From NCBI GenBank assembly GCA_035405785.1, contig DAONJS010000003.1, positions 62,001 to 126,000 of the forward strand: a stretch of 64,000 nt of DNA. Direction: 5' to 3'. The position numbers were made by a program, and so were the translations under genes. Position 1 is the stretch's first letter. Every line of letters starts with the position of its first letter. The notes beneath the pieces were generated by a model, which did not search any database, was not told the origin of the DNA, and saw only the letters and a list, made by a program, of their open reading frames with translations. Below are positions 1 to 8,288 of this stretch, piece by piece. The stretch comes from BPGX01 sp035405785 (GTDB taxonomy: Bacteria; Bacteroidota; Bacteroidia; B-17B0; Aurantibacillaceae).

Positions 1-2
1 AT

Positions 3-1061
3 TCGTGGGCATTGGGAGTATCTTTTGCATTAGCCATTTCTCCCATTTTTGCTGGAAATCCTGAAAGAGCTGGCCAAGCCGGTGCTACTCAGCTTCTTAT
101 AAATCCTTATGCTCGTACTTCTGGTTGGGCAGGAGCCAATCAAGCCAATGTAAGAGGTATAGAAGCTCAATTCTGGAATGTGGCAGGAACAGTTTTTACC
201 AAAAAAACAGAATTTTATTTTTCGAGAACAGAATGGCTGGTAGGAAGTGGAATAAACATTAATACTCTTGGTTTTACTCAAAAAGTGGGAGAAACAGGTG
301 TATTAGGTTTAGGGTTTGTAAATATCAGTGGTGGTAAATTAATCAGAACAACAGAAGATCAACCAGAAGGAGGATTAGGAACTTTTTCTCCTAATTTTTT
401 GAATATGAGTATTTCTTATGCTAAAAAGTTTTCAGATGATATTTTTGGCGGTGTCAATTTTAAGATTGTTAATGAAAGAATTCCAGGTGTGCAGGCAACA
501 GGTATTGCTATTGATGCTGGCATTCAATATCATACAGGGAAACATAAACAAGCACATTTTGGTGTTTCTATAAAAAATTGGGGACCTAAAATGCAATACA
601 GAGGTGAATTATTGACATTCCAAACCTTAACAGAACCATATCCTCAATATCAAAGAACTGTTCAAAACAGATCCGGATTTTTTGAAATGCCTTTAGCTAT
701 GAATATTGGTGCTTCTTATGATTTTAATTTGACGGGTGATAGTATTGTGGATGGAATAATGCAACACAGATTAAGTATAGCGGCAAACTACTTATCCAAT
801 TCTTTTACTTATGATAATTATTTATTTGGTGTAGAATATGCATGGAAAGAAAGAGTGATGGTTCGTACAGGATTTCAAGGAGAAAAGTATATTTTTGACA
901 GTGCTAAAAGAATGACTGCTTTAACAGGACCCACTGCAGGTTTGACTGTAGAATGGCCATTTAACAAAGAAAAAAACAGTACCATTGGGTTGGATTATTC
1001 ATATAGATTTACTGCTACATTTGGGGGTGTTCATACTTTTGGTGTAAGAGTAAATTTGTAA
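3..1061 (+). CDS. PorV/PorQ-family outer-membrane beta-barrel protein (5' partial)
   Basis: This is a predicted outer-membrane barrel of the PorV/PorQ (DUF3308, FadL-like) family, which includes accessory proteins of the type IX secretion system. The reading frame is open to the window edge. The first visible residues (SWALGVSFALAISPIFAG) look like the end of a signal peptide, so the true start lies upstream; a TTG at 12 is only an internal codon. Family hallmarks near the mature N-terminus are an AGQAGATQLLINPYARTSGW stretch followed by an asparagine-containing FWNVAG motif, matching the usual 'GA..L.I...AR..GMGGA' and 'WNPAGL' pattern. The rest alternates aromatic and glycine-rich strands and ends in a barrel-like HTFGVRVNL. 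About 350 residues is normal for the family. It could be PorQ or another paralogue; the family is more certain than the exact member. A hairpin follows the stop. Confidence 0.75.
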   Translation, partial: SWALGVSFALAISPIFAGNPERAGQAGATQLLINPYARTSGWAGANQANVRGIEAQFWNVAGTVFTKKTEFYFSRTEWLVGSGININTLGFTQKVGETGVLGLGFVNISGGKLIRTTEDQPEGGLGTFSPNFLNMSISYAKKFSDDIFGGVNFKIVNERIPGVQATGIAIDAGIQYHTGKHKQAHFGVSIKNWGPKMQYRGELLTFQTLTEPYPQYQRTVQNRSGFFEMPLAMNIGASYDFNLTGDSIVDGIMQHRLSIAANYLSNSFTYDNYLFGVEYAWKERVMVRTGFQGEKYIFDSAKRMTALTGPTAGLTVEWPFNKEKNSTIGLDYSYRFTATFGGVHTFGVRVNL

Positions 1062-1078
1062 ACTAGTAAATAATTTCA

Positions 1079-1086
1079 TATATTTG
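1079..1086 (+). promoter_or_regulatory. Bacteroidota-type promoter of greA (-7 box TATATTTG)
   Basis: TATATTTG matches the TAnnTTTG consensus, and a TTTG at 1055-1058 lies exactly 20 nt upstream, the classic -33/-7 spacing. Transcription should begin near 1091-1094. This is well placed for the greA-HIT-prfC operon, and the -33 box overlaps the end of the upstream barrel gene. Confidence 0.6.
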
Positions 1087-1090
1087 CATT

Positions 1091-1118
1091 GCAAATCCCG
1101 ATTATTTCGGGATTTTGC
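1091..1118 (+). terminator. Hairpin between barrel gene and greA (terminator or 5' leader stem)
   Basis: GCAAATCCCG (1091-1100) can pair with CGGGATTTTGC (1108-1118) with one bulged T, followed by a short run of T. It fits a Rho-independent terminator for the upstream gene. It also falls exactly where the greA transcript should begin, so it may be a 5'-terminal mRNA stem instead. Confidence 0.5.
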
Positions 1119-1148
1119 ATTTTTATTAATAATATAAAAAGAGGAGTT

Positions 1149-1622
1149 ATGAGTAACTTTGTATTTTACACAGAGGAAGGATTGCAAAAATTAAAAGATG
1201 AATTGCAACGTTTAAAATCAGATGAAAGAAAAAAAATTGCTCAACAAATTGCAGAAGCAAGAGAAAAAGGTGATTTAAGTGAAAATGCTGAATATACAGC
1301 CGCATTAGAGGCACAAGCCCATCTTGAAGCGAGAATAGCAGAATTAGAACAATTATTGCAAAATGCCCGTGTAGTTGATCAAAGCAGAGTAACTACAGAT
1401 AAAGTATCTTTATTTACAAAAGTAAAATTAAAAAATCATACAACAAAAGCAGTCGTTGTATATCAGTTAGTAACTGAAAGTGAATCTAATGTTTCACAAG
1501 GCAAAATTTCTGTTACATCTCCTATAGGTAAATGTTTAATTGGTAAAGCCGTTGGTGAAATTGTGGAAGTAAAAGTTCCGGCGGGAATTTTAAAATTAGA
1601 AATTATGGAAATTTCTGTTTAA
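1149..1622 (+). CDS. greA: Transcription elongation factor GreA
   Basis: GreA inserts its coiled coil into the secondary channel of backtracked RNA polymerase and stimulates transcript cleavage. Residues 5-75 form the long N-terminal coiled coil, with the conserved tip motif GDLSENAEY carrying the acidic residues that act at the polymerase active site. The C-terminal FKBP-like globular domain follows, with a typical SPIGKCLIGKAVGE segment. I chose the ATG at 1149 because GAGGAG at 1141-1146 is a good ribosome binding site and the resulting 157 residues match the family. A longer frame from 1089 would begin in the leader hairpin. The HIT gene follows 27 nt downstream, so greA, HIT and prfC look co-transcribed. 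Confidence 0.95.
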   Translation: MSNFVFYTEEGLQKLKDELQRLKSDERKKIAQQIAEAREKGDLSENAEYTAALEAQAHLEARIAELEQLLQNARVVDQSRVTTDKVSLFTKVKLKNHTTKAVVVYQLVTESESNVSQGKISVTSPIGKCLIGKAVGEIVEVKVPAGILKLEIMEISV

Positions 1623-1649
1623 TAAAATCACAAGAATAAAATTCAAACT

Positions 1650-2048
1650 ATGGCTTCTGTTTTTTCAAAAATAGTGGCGGGCGAAATCCCTGCCTATAAA
1701 CTTGCTGAAAATGAAAATTACCTTGCTTTTTTAGATATTTTCCCTTTAACAAAAGGACATACATTAGTTATTCCTAAAAAAGAAGTAGATTATTTGTTTG
1801 ATTTAGATGATGATACTTACCTTGGATTGATGGAGTTTGCTAAAAAAGTAGCAATAGGAATCAAAAAAGCAACACCGTGCAATAGAATTTCTATGCAAGT
1901 GATTGGACTTGAAGTGCCACACGCCCATATACATCTTATTCCAATTAACTCAATGGCAGATTGTAATTTTTCTAACCCTAAATTAAAATTGAGTAAAGAA
2001 GAGTTTGAAGATATTGCTCAAAAGATTCGTCAAAATATAGAACTGTAA
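1650..2048 (+). CDS. HIT-family nucleotide-binding protein
   Basis: This is a small histidine-triad (HIT/HINT-like) protein of 132 residues. HIT enzymes hydrolyse or transfer nucleoside phosphates, commonly adenosine phosphoramidates. The signature HAHIHL is at residues 91-96 (His91, His93, His95), and the N-terminal SVFSKIVAGEIPAYKL and FLDIFPLTKGHTLVIPK segments are typical of the HINT branch. The physiological substrate cannot be read from the sequence. It lies 27 nt after greA and 6 nt before prfC, with no promoter-like box between them, so it is probably the middle gene of that operon. Confidence 0.9.
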   Translation: MASVFSKIVAGEIPAYKLAENENYLAFLDIFPLTKGHTLVIPKKEVDYLFDLDDDTYLGLMEFAKKVAIGIKKATPCNRISMQVIGLEVPHAHIHLIPINSMADCNFSNPKLKLSKEEFEDIAQKIRQNIEL

Positions 2049-2054
2049 TAAAAT

Positions 2055-3650
2055 ATGAGTAATTGGCTGGATGAAATTAAAAGAAGAAGAACATTTGCAA
2101 TTATAGCACACCCTGATGCAGGTAAAACAACATTAACAGAAAAATTGCTTTTGTTTGGAGGAGCGATTCAATTGGCAGGTGCTGTAAAATCTAATAAAAT
2201 TAACAGGTCTACCACTTCGGATTTTATGGAAATAGAAAAACAAAGGGGTATTTCTGTTTCTACATCTGTAATGGCTTTTGACTATAATGGTTACAAAATA
2301 AATATATTAGATACACCCGGACACGAAGATTTTGCAGAAGATACTTATCGCACCTTAACAGCAGTAGATAGTGTTATTCTTGTAATTGATTGTGTAAAAG
2401 GTGTAGAAAGTCAAACAAGAAAATTGTTAGAAGTATGTAGAATGCGTAATACACCTGTGATTGTATTTATTAATAAATTAGACAGAGAAGGAAGAGATCC
2501 ATTTGATTTGTTAGATGAGATTGAAAAAGAATTAAAAATTAAAGTTTTTCCGATGACTTGGCCTATTGGAATTGGCAAGTCATTCAAAGGTGTTTATCAT
2601 TTATATGAAAAACAATTGAATTTATTTGATAATCAAAATAAATTTGTCAAAGCAGAAAATTATATCACCATCAATGATATTTTTTCAAATGAAATTGTGC
2701 AATATATTGGCGAAGATTTTTCTAAAAAGTTAAGAGAAGATGTAGAAGTAATACAAGGTGTTTATGATAAATTTGAAAGAGATGAGTATTTAAAAGGTGA
2801 AATTAGTCCTGTATTTTTTGGAAGTGCTGTGAATAATTTTGGTATCAAAGAATTGTTAGATACATTTGTTGAAATTGCTCCTTCGCCAAAAGGTCGTGAA
2901 AGTGATAAAGGATTTATAGATGCCGAGCATCCTAAATTAACAGGATTTATTTTCAAAATTCATGCTAATTTAGATCCTAAACACAGAGATAGAATTGCTT
3001 TTTTAAGAATTGTTTCTGGAAAGTTTGAGCGGAATAAAAACTATTATCATGTAAGACAAAAAAAGTGGATGAAGTTTAGTAATCCTACTGCATTTATGGC
3101 ACAGCAAAAATCAGTAATTGATGAAGCATATCCAGGAGATGTAATTGGTTTGTATGATTCAGGAAACTTTAAGATTGGTGATACTTTGACAGAAGGAGAA
3201 GAATTGCATTTCAAAGGTATTCCTGCATTTTCACCAGAGATATTCAAATATGTGGTGAATAAAGATCCAATGAAAACAAAACAATTACAAAAAGGATTAG
3301 AGCAACTGACCGAAGAAGGAGTAGTGCAACTTTTTTACAAAAAAATGGATAATAGAAAAATTGTAGGCACTGTTGGGCAATTGCAATTTGAAGTATTACA
3401 ATACAGATTAGCCCATGAATACTCTGCAAAATGTGATTTTGATACAATACCTATTTACAAGGCGGTGTGGTTGCATTCAAATAATGAAAAAAAATTACAG
3501 GAATTTGTCAATGAACGATCATCTTATATTGCTTATGATAAACAAGACAGACCTGTTTTTTTAGCGGAGTCAGCATGGCTTTTACAAATGGCACAGGAAA
3601 AATATCCAGAAATAAAATTTTATACTATAAGTGAGTTTGATAATAGTTGA
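2055..3650 (+). CDS. prfC: Peptide chain release factor 3 (RF3)
   Basis: RF3 is the GTPase that removes RF1 or RF2 from the ribosome after peptide release. The protein has 531 residues, close to the family length of about 530. The G1 motif AHPDAGKTT (residues 19-26), the switch region RGISVSTSVM (64-73), which distinguishes RF3 from EF-G, G3 DTPGHEDF (86-93) and G4 NKLD (140-143) are all present. Domain II and the C-terminal RF3 domain with GTVGQLQFEVLQYRL follow. It starts 6 nt after the HIT gene. It ends the greA-HIT-prfC operon; a hairpin from a dispersed repeat family lies downstream at 3690. Confidence 0.95.
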   Translation: MSNWLDEIKRRRTFAIIAHPDAGKTTLTEKLLLFGGAIQLAGAVKSNKINRSTTSDFMEIEKQRGISVSTSVMAFDYNGYKINILDTPGHEDFAEDTYRTLTAVDSVILVIDCVKGVESQTRKLLEVCRMRNTPVIVFINKLDREGRDPFDLLDEIEKELKIKVFPMTWPIGIGKSFKGVYHLYEKQLNLFDNQNKFVKAENYITINDIFSNEIVQYIGEDFSKKLREDVEVIQGVYDKFERDEYLKGEISPVFFGSAVNNFGIKELLDTFVEIAPSPKGRESDKGFIDAEHPKLTGFIFKIHANLDPKHRDRIAFLRIVSGKFERNKNYYHVRQKKWMKFSNPTAFMAQQKSVIDEAYPGDVIGLYDSGNFKIGDTLTEGEELHFKGIPAFSPEIFKYVVNKDPMKTKQLQKGLEQLTEEGVVQLFYKKMDNRKIVGTVGQLQFEVLQYRLAHEYSAKCDFDTIPIYKAVWLHSNNEKKLQEFVNERSSYIAYDKQDRPVFLAESAWLLQMAQEKYPEIKFYTISEFDNS

Positions 3651-3689
3651 TTTTGCTGTTTTAGTCATACTAAGAAAAATACAGGCAAG

Positions 3690-3710
3690 AACTGACGCTA
3701 TCAGTCAGTT
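3690..3710. repeat. CTGAC-N7-GTCAG hairpin element
   Basis: AACTGAC-GCTATCA-GTCAGTT is a perfect 7-bp stem with a 7-nt loop, followed by the palindrome GGCATGCC at 3711-3718. The same core stem and the same GCTATCA loop recur at 42864-42884, with relatives near 24799, 42791, 49409 and 49530. There is no T tract, so a terminator role for prfC is only possible. Confidence 0.6.
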
Positions 3711-3762
3711 GGCATGCCAAAAAAGTATTATCACAAAAATTAAAATCCACTAAATAAATTTT

Positions 3763-3770
3763 TACTTTTG
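3763..3770 (+). promoter_or_regulatory. -7 promoter box TACTTTTG upstream of the gamma-carbonic-anhydrase-like gene
   Basis: TACTTTTG matches TAnnTTTG and lies 14 nt before the ATG at 3785. A purine-rich AAAAAGAAG sits between them. No good TTTG is seen at the usual -33 distance. Confidence 0.5.
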
Positions 3771-3784
3771 CGGCAAAAAGAAGT

Positions 3785-4384
3785 ATGAGTAATATCTTTG
3801 AGTTTGATGGATTTAAGCCCTATATTCATCCATCTGCTTTTATACATCCTATGGCGTGTGTGATTGGAAATGTGAGTATTGGAAAAAATGTGTTTGTAGG
3901 TGCAGGGGCAGTTATTCGTGGTGATTGGGGTGAAATAATTATTGAAGATGGTTGTAATGTGCAAGAAAATTGTATTATTCACATGTTTCCTGGAACAACG
4001 GTGTTATTAAAAGAATCAGCACATATTGGGCATGGTGCAATTATTCATGGTGCAGTTATTGGAAAAAATTGTTTGATAGGAATGAATAGTGTTATTATGG
4101 ATAATGTTGAAATTGGTGATGAATGTATTATTGGAGCATTATCGCTTGTGCCACAAGAAATGAAAATTCCAAATAGAAAAGTAGTAGTGGGAAATCCAGC
4201 AAAAATAGTAAAAGATGTGAGTGATGAAATGATTGCATGGAAAACCGAAGGCACAAAATTGTATCAGCAATTACCTGAAGATTGTTACAAATCATTAAAG
4301 CCCTGTGAACCATTAAGAGAAAAACCTTTATTCAAAAAATCACAGGAAAAATCTTATTTAACATTAAAAGAATTAAAAAAATAA
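3785..4384 (+). CDS. Gamma-carbonic-anhydrase-like hexapeptide-repeat protein (PaaY/CaiE/YrdA type)
   Basis: The protein folds as a left-handed beta-helix of the gamma-class carbonic anhydrase superfamily. Hexapeptide repeats ([LIV]-G-x-x-x-x) run from about residue 25 to 145. The three metal-binding histidines are in place at His66 (ENCIIHMFPG), His83 and His88 (HIGHGAIIHGA). Family members bind Zn, Fe or Co; some are carbonic anhydrases, and PaaY is a CoA thioesterase, so the reaction is uncertain. The C-terminal 50 residues are lysine/proline-rich and somewhat longer than in YrdA (199 residues in total). It starts soon after a promoter box at 3763 and is followed 4 nt later by the S46 peptidase gene; the two may share a transcript. 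Confidence 0.85.
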   Translation: MSNIFEFDGFKPYIHPSAFIHPMACVIGNVSIGKNVFVGAGAVIRGDWGEIIIEDGCNVQENCIIHMFPGTTVLLKESAHIGHGAIIHGAVIGKNCLIGMNSVIMDNVEIGDECIIGALSLVPQEMKIPNRKVVVGNPAKIVKDVSDEMIAWKTEGTKLYQQLPEDCYKSLKPCEPLREKPLFKKSQEKSYLTLKELKK

Positions 4385-4388
4385 AACA

Positions 4389-6542
4389 ATGAGAAAATTT
4401 ATTTTATACTTATTTATTGGTTTTACATCTCTATTATCAGCAGATGAAGGAATGTGGTTGCCACAATTATTGCAGGCAACAGGTGTTTATCAAAAAATGA
4501 AACAAGCAGGTTGTAAATTAACTCCTGAACAAATTTATAGTGTAAATAAGTCATCATTAAAAGATGCTATTGTATTGTTTGGCGGTGGATGCACAGGCGA
4601 AATTATTTCTGAAAAAGGATTGATGATTACAAATCATCATTGCGGTTATTCAAGTGTTGTGAATTTAAGCACGGTAGAAAAAAATTATTTGAAAAATGGA
4701 TATTGGGCTAAAAATCAAAATGAAGAATTGTATTGTCCAAATTTATCAGTATCCATAGTAGTGAGAATAGAAGATGTAACAGCCCAAATTCAAAAAATGA
4801 TAAAAGGCATAACCGATAAAAAACAAAAAGAAGAAGTTTTAAACAATACCATCAAAAACATTGTAAATACTGCTATTGCAGGAACGCACTATAATGCCGT
4901 AGTTAAACCATTCAACTATGAATTACAATACTTTTTGATTGTTTATGAAACTTTCAAAGATATAAGATTAGTAGCCGCACCTCCTGAACATATTGGAAAA
5001 TTTGGTGGAGAAGATGATAATTGGATGTGGCCAAGACATAATGCAGATTTTACAATGTTTAGAATTTATGCTTCAAAAGATAATAAGCCCGCAGAGTTTT
5101 CACCTGAAAATGTTCCATACAAACCAAAGTATGTTATTCCGATAAGTTTGAAAGGTTATAAAGAAAATGATTTTACAATGGTATATGGATTTCCTGGCAG
5201 AACGCAAGAATATCTGACATCTTATGCTGTTGATGCTATTATTAATGATATTGACCCAAGAAGAGTAAATTTGAGAGAAAAAAAATTATCTATACTTGAA
5301 AAGTATATGAAGCAAAGTGCAGAACTTAATTTGAAATATGCTAATACTTATGCATCTGTAGCAAACTATTACAAAAAATGGAAAGGTGAAATGATTGGAT
5401 TAAAAAAATTCAATGCTGTTGATAAAAAAAGAAATTTTGAAAATGAATTAGCACAAAAATTAAAAAACAAACCATCAGCACTGGATAGTTTTAATAATGT
5501 AATGAAAAATTTTTCTGAATTGTACCCTAAATATCGTCATATAATGAAGTTAGTGGATTATTTTCAAGAATGTTTTATGGCTATTGATGCTATTAAATAC
5601 ATTGGTTATTATGTTGATTTTTTTACTGAATACAATAGAATGAAAATGGGAATGTCTAATCAATTTGATAAACTCAAACAGCAATTATCAAAAAATATTC
5701 CGTATCAATTTCATTTGTCTGCTGATAAAGAATTATTCATAGAACTAATGTCTGATTATTTTAATAATGTAGATGAAAAAGATAGAATTGCATTTTTGGA
5801 TTCATTGTATAAGCAATTTAATAAGGATGTTGTGAAAATGGCTGATTATCTATATTCTAACAGTTGGTTTTTAAAGCCAGAAAAATTAACTGAATTATTA
5901 AATTCATCAAGTGATGAAAAAATAAAAGATTTTGAGAGTGATATGTTTTATAGAGTATCACAAAGTATTAAGTTAAATTATTATGCACAACTTTTACCTG
6001 TAATGAAAGAGTTAGAATCAGAAATTAATGAACATCAAAAAACTTATTTGCAACTAATGATGAATTATTTAAAAGAAAAAAACTTTTATCCTGATGCTAA
6101 TTCTACTTTGAGAATAGCATTTGGAAAAGTAAAAAAATATGAACCGAGAGATGGTGTAAGATATGATTATTTTACAACAAGCAAGGGCATTCTGGAAAAA
6201 CAAAATAACAATAATCCAGATTATTATGTTGATGATACTTTGAGAACTTTATTTGAGAAAAAGAATTTTGGTAGATATGCAGATAAAGACGGAGAATTAC
6301 ATATTGCATTCATTGCATCTAATCATACAACGGGCGGAAATAGTGGAAGCCCTGTATTTAATGCAAATGGAGAATTGATAGGAACGAATTTTGACAGATG
6401 TTGGGAAGGCACAATGAGCGATATTATGTATAATCCTGATATTTGCAGAAATATCATTTTAGATGTTCGTTACACTTTATTTTTACTAGATAAATATGCA
6501 CATTGCAATTGGTTGATTCAAGAAATGAAAATTGTGCAGTGA
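4389..6542 (+). CDS. S46-family dipeptidyl-peptidase (DPP7/DPP11 type)
   Basis: This is an exported serine exopeptidase that releases dipeptides from peptide N-termini; in related Bacteroidota these enzymes are periplasmic and feed amino-acid metabolism. A signal peptide (MRKFILYLFIGFTSLLSA) is followed by mature GMWLPQLL, an S46 hallmark. The catalytic triad is visible: His in TNHHCGYSS (His83/84), Asp in the GGEDDNWMWPRHNADF region (Asp220 or a neighbour), and Ser652 in TTGGNSGSP. At 717 residues it is the usual length. Whether it prefers hydrophobic (DPP7) or acidic (DPP11) P1 residues is set by one residue near the C-terminus that I cannot assign with confidence. It converges with the methyltransferase gene 4 nt away. 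Confidence 0.92.
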   Translation: MRKFILYLFIGFTSLLSADEGMWLPQLLQATGVYQKMKQAGCKLTPEQIYSVNKSSLKDAIVLFGGGCTGEIISEKGLMITNHHCGYSSVVNLSTVEKNYLKNGYWAKNQNEELYCPNLSVSIVVRIEDVTAQIQKMIKGITDKKQKEEVLNNTIKNIVNTAIAGTHYNAVVKPFNYELQYFLIVYETFKDIRLVAAPPEHIGKFGGEDDNWMWPRHNADFTMFRIYASKDNKPAEFSPENVPYKPKYVIPISLKGYKENDFTMVYGFPGRTQEYLTSYAVDAIINDIDPRRVNLREKKLSILEKYMKQSAELNLKYANTYASVANYYKKWKGEMIGLKKFNAVDKKRNFENELAQKLKNKPSALDSFNNVMKNFSELYPKYRHIMKLVDYFQECFMAIDAIKYIGYYVDFFTEYNRMKMGMSNQFDKLKQQLSKNIPYQFHLSADKELFIELMSDYFNNVDEKDRIAFLDSLYKQFNKDVVKMADYLYSNSWFLKPEKLTELLNSSSDEKIKDFESDMFYRVSQSIKLNYYAQLLPVMKELESEINEHQKTYLQLMMNYLKEKNFYPDANSTLRIAFGKVKKYEPRDGVRYDYFTTSKGILEKQNNNNPDYYVDDTLRTLFEKKNFGRYADKDGELHIAFIASNHTTGGNSGSPVFNANGELIGTNFDRCWEGTMSDIMYNPDICRNIILDVRYTLFLLDKYAHCNWLIQEMKIVQ

Positions 6543-6546
6543 GAAA

Positions 6547-7272
6547 TTATTTTTTTGCAACATAAATACTTGCAATTCCGCCAGTGAGTGGAATATAAGA
6601 ACATTCAGAAAAACCTGTGTTTTTAATAATAGAACAAAACTCTTCATATTGTGGAAATGCTTTAACACTATTGGGTAAGTAATCGTATGCTTTTTTATCT
6701 TTTGTAATTATCCATGCGATAATTGGTAAAATAAATTTGAAATAAAAACTATAAAGCCCTTTCATAATAAAATTTCTGGGCATTGTAAATTCCAAAATAA
6801 GTAAAATTCCTTGTGGTTTAAGGACTCTATACATTTCTGATAAACCTATTTTGTAATTTTCAAAATTTCTAATTCCAAATGCTATAGTAACAGCATCAAA
6901 GGTTTCATTATTAAAAGTTAAGTTTTCTCCATCCTCTTTTTTTACTTCAATGAGTGAAGAAAGATTTTTAGATTGAATTTTCTTTTCTGCCAATTGTAAC
7001 ATTTTTTCAGCAAAATCAGCGGCTATAATTTTTTCTGGACGAAGTTGAGAAAGAGCAATTGCCAAATCTGCAGTGCCTGTGGCTAAATCTAAAATAATTT
7101 TGGGCTGATGTTTTTTCAAAACATTTACACATTTTTTTCTCCAAAAAGTATGAATACCAAAAGATAAAACTGTATTTGCAAAATCATACTTTTGAGAAAT
7201 GTTATTAAACATTTCTTTTACCTGTTCTTTTTTTGATAAATCTGGGGAATAAGGTTTTACTTTTTCAATCAT
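6547..7272 (-). CDS. menG: Demethylmenaquinone methyltransferase (UbiE/MenG)
   Basis: The enzyme uses S-adenosylmethionine to methylate demethylmenaquinone, the last step of menaquinone synthesis. The protein has 241 residues. The N-terminal VKEMFNNISQKYDFANTVLSFG stretch is diagnostic of the UbiE family, and the SAM-binding motif I is ILDLATGTADLA (about residues 60-71). Later family motifs AFGIRNF and MYRVLKPQGILLILEF are present. Bacteroidota use menaquinone, so the MenG role is preferred over ubiquinone synthesis. Its ATG overlaps the stop of the upstream heptose kinase gene by 4 nt (ATGA), so translation is probably coupled. Confidence 0.92.
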   Translation of the reverse strand: MIEKVKPYSPDLSKKEQVKEMFNNISQKYDFANTVLSFGIHTFWRKKCVNVLKKHQPKIILDLATGTADLAIALSQLRPEKIIAADFAEKMLQLAEKKIQSKNLSSLIEVKKEDGENLTFNNETFDAVTIAFGIRNFENYKIGLSEMYRVLKPQGILLILEFTMPRNFIMKGLYSFYFKFILPIIAWIITKDKKAYDYLPNSVKAFPQYEEFCSIIKNTGFSECSYIPLTGGIASIYVAKK

Positions 7273-8285
7273 TTTACAAAATCTAAATTAAGGGCTTCAT
7301 TCAAAAAACGAGTTTTATTAATAGGCACTACACCAACTTCTTCACAAACTAATCCACCTGCAAGATTGGCTAATGATGCTGTTAGAAACGGATCGCATTG
7401 CATGGCTAAACAAAGTGCAGCAACGCTAATCACAGTATCACCTGCTCCGCTTACATCGGCTATTTTACGAACATGAGCCGGAATATGATGCTTTGATGTT
7501 CTTGTGTTAATGATTACTCCTTTATCTGCAAGAGTAATTAATACGGATTCAATCTTTTGTTTTACTCTATAACTACTTGTAAGTTTTTGTAACTCATTTA
7601 TGCTTAATTCATCGCTATCAATTTTTAATCCTTCTTTGAATTCCTTTAAGTTTGGTTTGAATAGAGTTACAGATTTATATGCATGAAAATTTTTTTTCTT
7701 TGGATCTACACATACAGGAATTTCCTTTTGTTTAGACAATTCCACTACTTTTTGAATCAATTTTGGAGTAATAACTCCTTTATTGTAATCTTCAAAAATA
7801 ATCACATCAATTTTATCATGATGAATAATGTAGTTGATAAGGGTTAATAAATTTTGTGTTTCATTTGGTGTAATATCTTCATCTGATTCTTCATCTACTC
7901 TAATTAATTGATGGTTATTTCCTATAACTCTTGTTTTAATTGTTGTGGGGCGATTTCTTGATTTTAATATCCCTTTTTGACTTAACTTTTGTTTTTTAAG
8001 TAATTCAATAAATGCATTGCCTTCAAAGTCAGCACCTATAACCGAGCATAGAATAGGATTTGCTCCTAACGATTGAATATTCAATGCGACATTTGCTGCA
8101 CCTCCTAAACGCATTTCTTTTTTTTCCACATTGACAATAGGCACTGGTGCTTCAGGAGATAAGCGATTTACCTTTCCCCACACATAATTATCAATCATCA
8201 CATCACCAATAATGAGCACATTTAAGTTATTGAATGATTTAAATAACTCTCTGATGTGTTCTTGTTTGATACTGAATTTTTTCAT
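7269..8285 (-). CDS. rfaE1: D-glycero-beta-D-manno-heptose-7-phosphate kinase (RfaE1/HldE kinase domain)
   Basis: This is a PfkB-type sugar kinase that phosphorylates heptose-7-phosphate at C1 for the ADP-heptose of the lipopolysaccharide core. The protein of 338 residues is the kinase domain alone; the nucleotidyltransferase (RfaE2) domain of E. coli HldE is absent, as is common in Bacteroidota. Visible motifs are GDVMIDNYVWGKVNRLSPEAPVP near the N-terminus, GGAANVALNIQSLGA, RVDEES, DYNKGV and the catalytic DVSGAGDT (about 280-287), where Asp is the base and GAGD forms the anion hole. It is flanked by the aminotransferase gene (3-nt gap) and menG (4-nt overlap). Confidence 0.9.
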   Translation of the reverse strand: MKKFSIKQEHIRELFKSFNNLNVLIIGDVMIDNYVWGKVNRLSPEAPVPIVNVEKKEMRLGGAANVALNIQSLGANPILCSVIGADFEGNAFIELLKKQKLSQKGILKSRNRPTTIKTRVIGNNHQLIRVDEESDEDITPNETQNLLTLINYIIHHDKIDVIIFEDYNKGVITPKLIQKVVELSKQKEIPVCVDPKKKNFHAYKSVTLFKPNLKEFKEGLKIDSDELSINELQKLTSSYRVKQKIESVLITLADKGVIINTRTSKHHIPAHVRKIADVSGAGDTVISVAALCLAMQCDPFLTASLANLAGGLVCEEVGVVPINKTRFLNEALNLDFVK

Positions 8286-8288
8286 GGT

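Noticed and set aside
1091..1118. Riboswitch in the greA leader
   Set aside because: Only a single simple stem is present, and no conserved riboswitch core can be recognised.
1089..1148. Upstream extension of greA from 1089
   Set aside because: It would translate the leader hairpin; GAGGAG and family length support 1149.
7269..7272. Four-base overlap of rfaE1 and menG as a possible frameshift
   Set aside because: Both proteins are complete; ATGA overlaps are normal coupling, as also at 36939 and 37922.
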